Notes under the pieces: generated by a model
Seen by the model: the letters and a program-made list of their open reading frames with translations, nothing else
The model's database searches: none
Told to the model about the DNA's origin: nothing
Shown: one piece after another, positions 5,986-7,411 of the stretch
Layout: every line of letters starts with the position of its first letter
Numbering within the stretch: the stretch's first letter is position 1
Position numbers and translations under genes: made by a program
NCBI GenBank assembly: GCA_002382495.1
Contig: DFXW01000009.1
Location: forward strand, 1 to 7,411
Length of the DNA stretch: 7,411 nt
Reading direction: 5' to 3'
Source of the DNA: Flavobacterium sp. UBA4098
Lineage (GTDB): Bacteria > Bacteroidota > Bacteroidia > Flavobacteriales > Flavobacteriaceae

Positions 5986-6720
5986 TTAAATTTGTATTCC
6001 TTCTACTACTGCTTTTTCAGCTTTTTCGACAATTTCTTCAAATGTATGTTCACTCACTAGTAAAGGAGGGTGAATGGTAAATTTGAGGGGGTTGCCTAAA
6101 CCCATTGGGAATGTACCAAATCGAACCATCTTCCATGAATTGTTGATGGTAATTGGAACCACATAAGCAGAAGGGGCGTACTTACATAATATTTTCAATC
6201 CGCTTTGCGCGAACGGTTTTGGTTTTCCGGTTTTGCTTCGGGTTCCTTCCGGAAAAATTACAGCAGAACGGGTGTTTTTTTCAATATATTCAGACAATCC
6301 TTTGATAACAGGAATGGCTTGTTTCGGATCTTTTCTGTCAATTAAAACAGAGCCCCCGTGATTCAAATTGTAGGACACGCTCGGAATTCCTTTTCCTAAT
6401 TCTTTCTTGCTCACAAACTTGCAATGAAAGTCTCTTAAATACCAAATCATGGCAACAATATCATACAAACTTTGATGATTGGCTACAAAAATTATCGGTA
6501 CATTCTTTGGAATACGCTCTGTATTTTCAAACTGATAAGTCGTTCCTAAAATATTGGTACACCGCACTAAAAACAGGTTCAATATATCGACACTTTTTTT
6601 ATGTGCTTGGTAACCAAAAACGTTGAAGCATACCCATTGAATTGGATGAAAAACAACCAAACAAAGTCCAAAACACAAATAGTAAATAATGGAAAGAGGA
6701 TACGAAATTAGTTTTTGCAT
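5986..6720 (-). CDS. plsC: 1-acyl-sn-glycerol-3-phosphate acyltransferase (PlsC-like)
   Basis: 244-aa membrane-anchored acyltransferase that esterifies the sn-2 position of lysophosphatidic acid to make phosphatidic acid. A hydrophobic N-terminal region (about 7-35) anchors it to the inner membrane. Acyltransferase motifs appear in order: motif I NHQSLYD with the catalytic HX4D pair H82/D87; motif II GGSVLIDRKDP (122-132); motif III FPEGTRS (156-162); motif IV VVPITINN (187-194). The length is normal for PlsC. The ATG at 6720 lies about 18 bp downstream of a perfect -7 promoter element, giving a very short leader. It is the first gene of an apparent two-gene lipid operon with the acyl-ACP desaturase. 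A related specificity such as acylation of ornithine-lipid precursors cannot be excluded, because this family shares the same motifs. Confidence 0.92.
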   Translation of the reverse strand: MQKLISYPLSIIYYLCFGLCLVVFHPIQWVCFNVFGYQAHKKSVDILNLFLVRCTNILGTTYQFENTERIPKNVPIIFVANHQSLYDIVAMIWYLRDFHCKFVSKKELGKGIPSVSYNLNHGGSVLIDRKDPKQAIPVIKGLSEYIEKNTRSAVIFPEGTRSKTGKPKPFAQSGLKILCKYAPSAYVVPITINNSWKMVRFGTFPMGLGNPLKFTIHPPLLVSEHTFEEIVEKAEKAVVEGIQI

Positions 6721-6737
6721 GCATGAAAAATGAATGA

Positions 6738-6745
6738 CAAAAGTA
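6738..6745 (-). promoter_or_regulatory. Bacteroidota -7 element for the plsC-desaturase operon
   Basis: The - strand reads TACTTTTG, a perfect match to the Bacteroidota sigma-ABfr -7 consensus TAnnTTTG. A start of transcription a few bases downstream would leave about 10 nt before the plsC ATG at 6720. No clear -33 TTG was found at the usual distance, so the call rests on the -7 element and its position in a divergent intergenic region. Confidence 0.6.
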
Positions 6746-6806
6746 CGAAATTAATTTTTAGGGCTATTTAAATCCTCCAGAATTACGCCTGTTTAGCGTT
6801 TAATTG

Positions 6807-6814
6807 TACCTTTG
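6807..6814 (+). promoter_or_regulatory. Bacteroidota -7 element for rnpA
   Basis: TACCTTTG matches TAnnTTTG exactly. It predicts a transcription start near 6820, about 25 nt upstream of the ATG at 6846. The -33 region is weak (no clear TTG at the expected spacing). The location also argues against GTG 6828 as the rnpA start, since almost no leader would remain. Confidence 0.65.
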
Positions 6815-6845
6815 AGAACTAAATTAAGTGGTATTTTTTCCTAAA

Positions 6846-7241
6846 ATGAATTTCAATTATCCAAAAAACGAAAAACTAAAAAGCAAGATCACTATCGGAT
6901 TATTATTTTCCGAAGGGAAATCCGTATCCAAATACCCCTTGCGATTAGTCTATCATTCGGGTAACTTGGGAGACAAACAGCTTTTAAAAGTTGGCGTATC
7001 GGTGTCTAAAAAATACTTCAAAAAAGCGGTTGATCGCAATTATTTCAAGCGTGTTTTACGCGAGACCTACCGACTCAATCAACATTTGCTCAAAGACCAA
7101 CTTCATCAGCCGTATGCATTAATGTTTTTTTACCAAAGCAAAGAGCGCTTGTCTTTTGAAGAAATAAATACCAAAACAGTTCAATTAATAGAGAAATTTT
7201 TAGCACAAATAAATGCTGTTTCTAAGGAAGAGCAAAAGTAA
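6846..7241 (+). CDS. rnpA: Ribonuclease P protein component
   Basis: 131-aa basic protein that binds the RNase P RNA and helps it cleave 5' leaders from pre-tRNAs. The family signature is clear: KVGVSVSKKYFKKAVDRNYFKRVLRETYR, cited here as VGVSVSKK followed by AVDRNYFKRVLRE, with the RNR-type Arg/Asn/Arg residues R64, N65, R69 and R72. The N-terminal segment KLKSKITIGLLFSEGKS is the usual substrate-cleft start of Bacteroidota RnpA, where F or L residues contact the pre-tRNA leader. The frame is open to a GTG at 6828 that would add six residues (VFFPK-type), but ATG 6846 fits the promoter at 6807-6814 and the family N-terminus better. rpmH, its neighbour in many bacteria, is not adjacent. The gene is divergent from plsC and followed 15 bp later by a secreted protein gene. 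Confidence 0.95.
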   Translation: MNFNYPKNEKLKSKITIGLLFSEGKSVSKYPLRLVYHSGNLGDKQLLKVGVSVSKKYFKKAVDRNYFKRVLRETYRLNQHLLKDQLHQPYALMFFYQSKERLSFEEINTKTVQLIEKFLAQINAVSKEEQK

Positions 7242-7256
7242 AATAGTGAAAATGTA

Positions 7257-7411
7257 ATGGAAAAACTACTCAAAATAGTGTTTTTACTACTGTTTCTTAA
7301 CGGGATTGCTCAAGAAAAAATTACGCAAAATGTGTATTTTGATTTTGATGTAGACCTGCTTAAAGAACCACAAAAAGACCTGCTTTGTGATTTTTTTCAA
7401 AAAATAGACAG
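7257..7411 (+). CDS. Secreted protein, probably OmpA-family (3'-truncated by window edge)
   Basis: The first 51 codons of a gene are visible. Residues 1-18 form a signal peptide: MEKLLK, a hydrophobic core IVFLLLFLN, and a probable cleavage near GIA-QE. Straight after it comes NVYFDFDVDLLKEPQKDLL, which resembles the opening strand and helix of the OmpA/MotB C-terminal peptidoglycan-binding domain (YFDFD then a helix). If so, the mature protein is exported and lacks the beta-barrel or long periplasmic region often found before this domain. A lone Cys at residue 44 is not a lipobox. It starts 15 bp after rnpA and may be cotranscribed with it. An upstream ATG at 7252 is followed at once by a stop codon and is not used. 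Assignment rests on a short stretch and is tentative. Confidence 0.6.
   Translation, partial: MEKLLKIVFLLLFLNGIAQEKITQNVYFDFDVDLLKEPQKDLLCDFFQKID

Noticed and set aside
5750..5989. Open reading frame on the + strand opposite the 5' end of the desaturase
   Set aside because: It is antisense to well-conserved desaturase codons, with no promoter or recognisable protein features.
6773..6778. GGAGGA on the - strand as a ribosome binding site
   Set aside because: No start codon with a meaningful frame follows at a proper distance, and it lies upstream of the predicted plsC transcription start.
6828..6830. GTG as the rnpA start
   Set aside because: It lies only about 8 nt past the predicted transcription start and adds six residues not typical of RnpA; ATG 6846 fits both promoter and family.

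Overview
This AT-rich window looks like chromosomal DNA of a Flavobacteriaceae bacterium, probably Flavobacterium or a close relative. Three things point there: perfect Bacteroidota-type -7 promoter elements (TAnnTTTG), genes without Shine-Dalgarno sequences, and the character of the proteins (Cys-rich ferrochelatase, HemJ, plant-type acyl-ACP desaturase). No transposase, integrase, phage gene, tRNA, rRNA or CRISPR array was seen, and most of the window reads as ordinary core genome.

Left part, + strand (1-4255). The window opens inside hemH (ferrochelatase; its 5' end lies outside the window). Eight bases later comes a HemJ-type protoporphyrinogen oxidase, so the last two steps of protoheme synthesis sit together. 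A 62-bp heptamer-phased inverted repeat separates this pair from an NtrY-like membrane histidine kinase with no adjacent response regulator. The kinase is followed closely by an enoyl-CoA hydratase/isomerase and a 134-aa protein of unknown function.

Middle and right part, - strand (4259-6720). An HD-domain phosphohydrolase converges on the 134-aa gene with only 3 bp between the stop codons. Upstream of it on the same strand lies a lipid operon: a PlsC-type acyltransferase followed 12 bp later by a soluble diiron acyl-ACP desaturase. The operon ends in a strong hairpin terminator placed almost against the start of the HD gene. The pair suggests that unsaturated acyl chains are made on ACP and acyl chains are esterified into phospholipid from one transcript.

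Right end, + strand (6721-7411). A 106-125 bp divergent intergenic region carries a promoter for each direction. rnpA (RNase P protein) is read to the right, without rpmH next to it. After it begins a small secreted protein that looks like an OmpA-family member, cut by the window edge.

No convincing new multi-gene system was found. The items most worth a second look are the palindromic heptamer repeat, the stand-alone 134-aa domain protein, the terminator/HD-gene arrangement, and the desaturase-acyltransferase operon.
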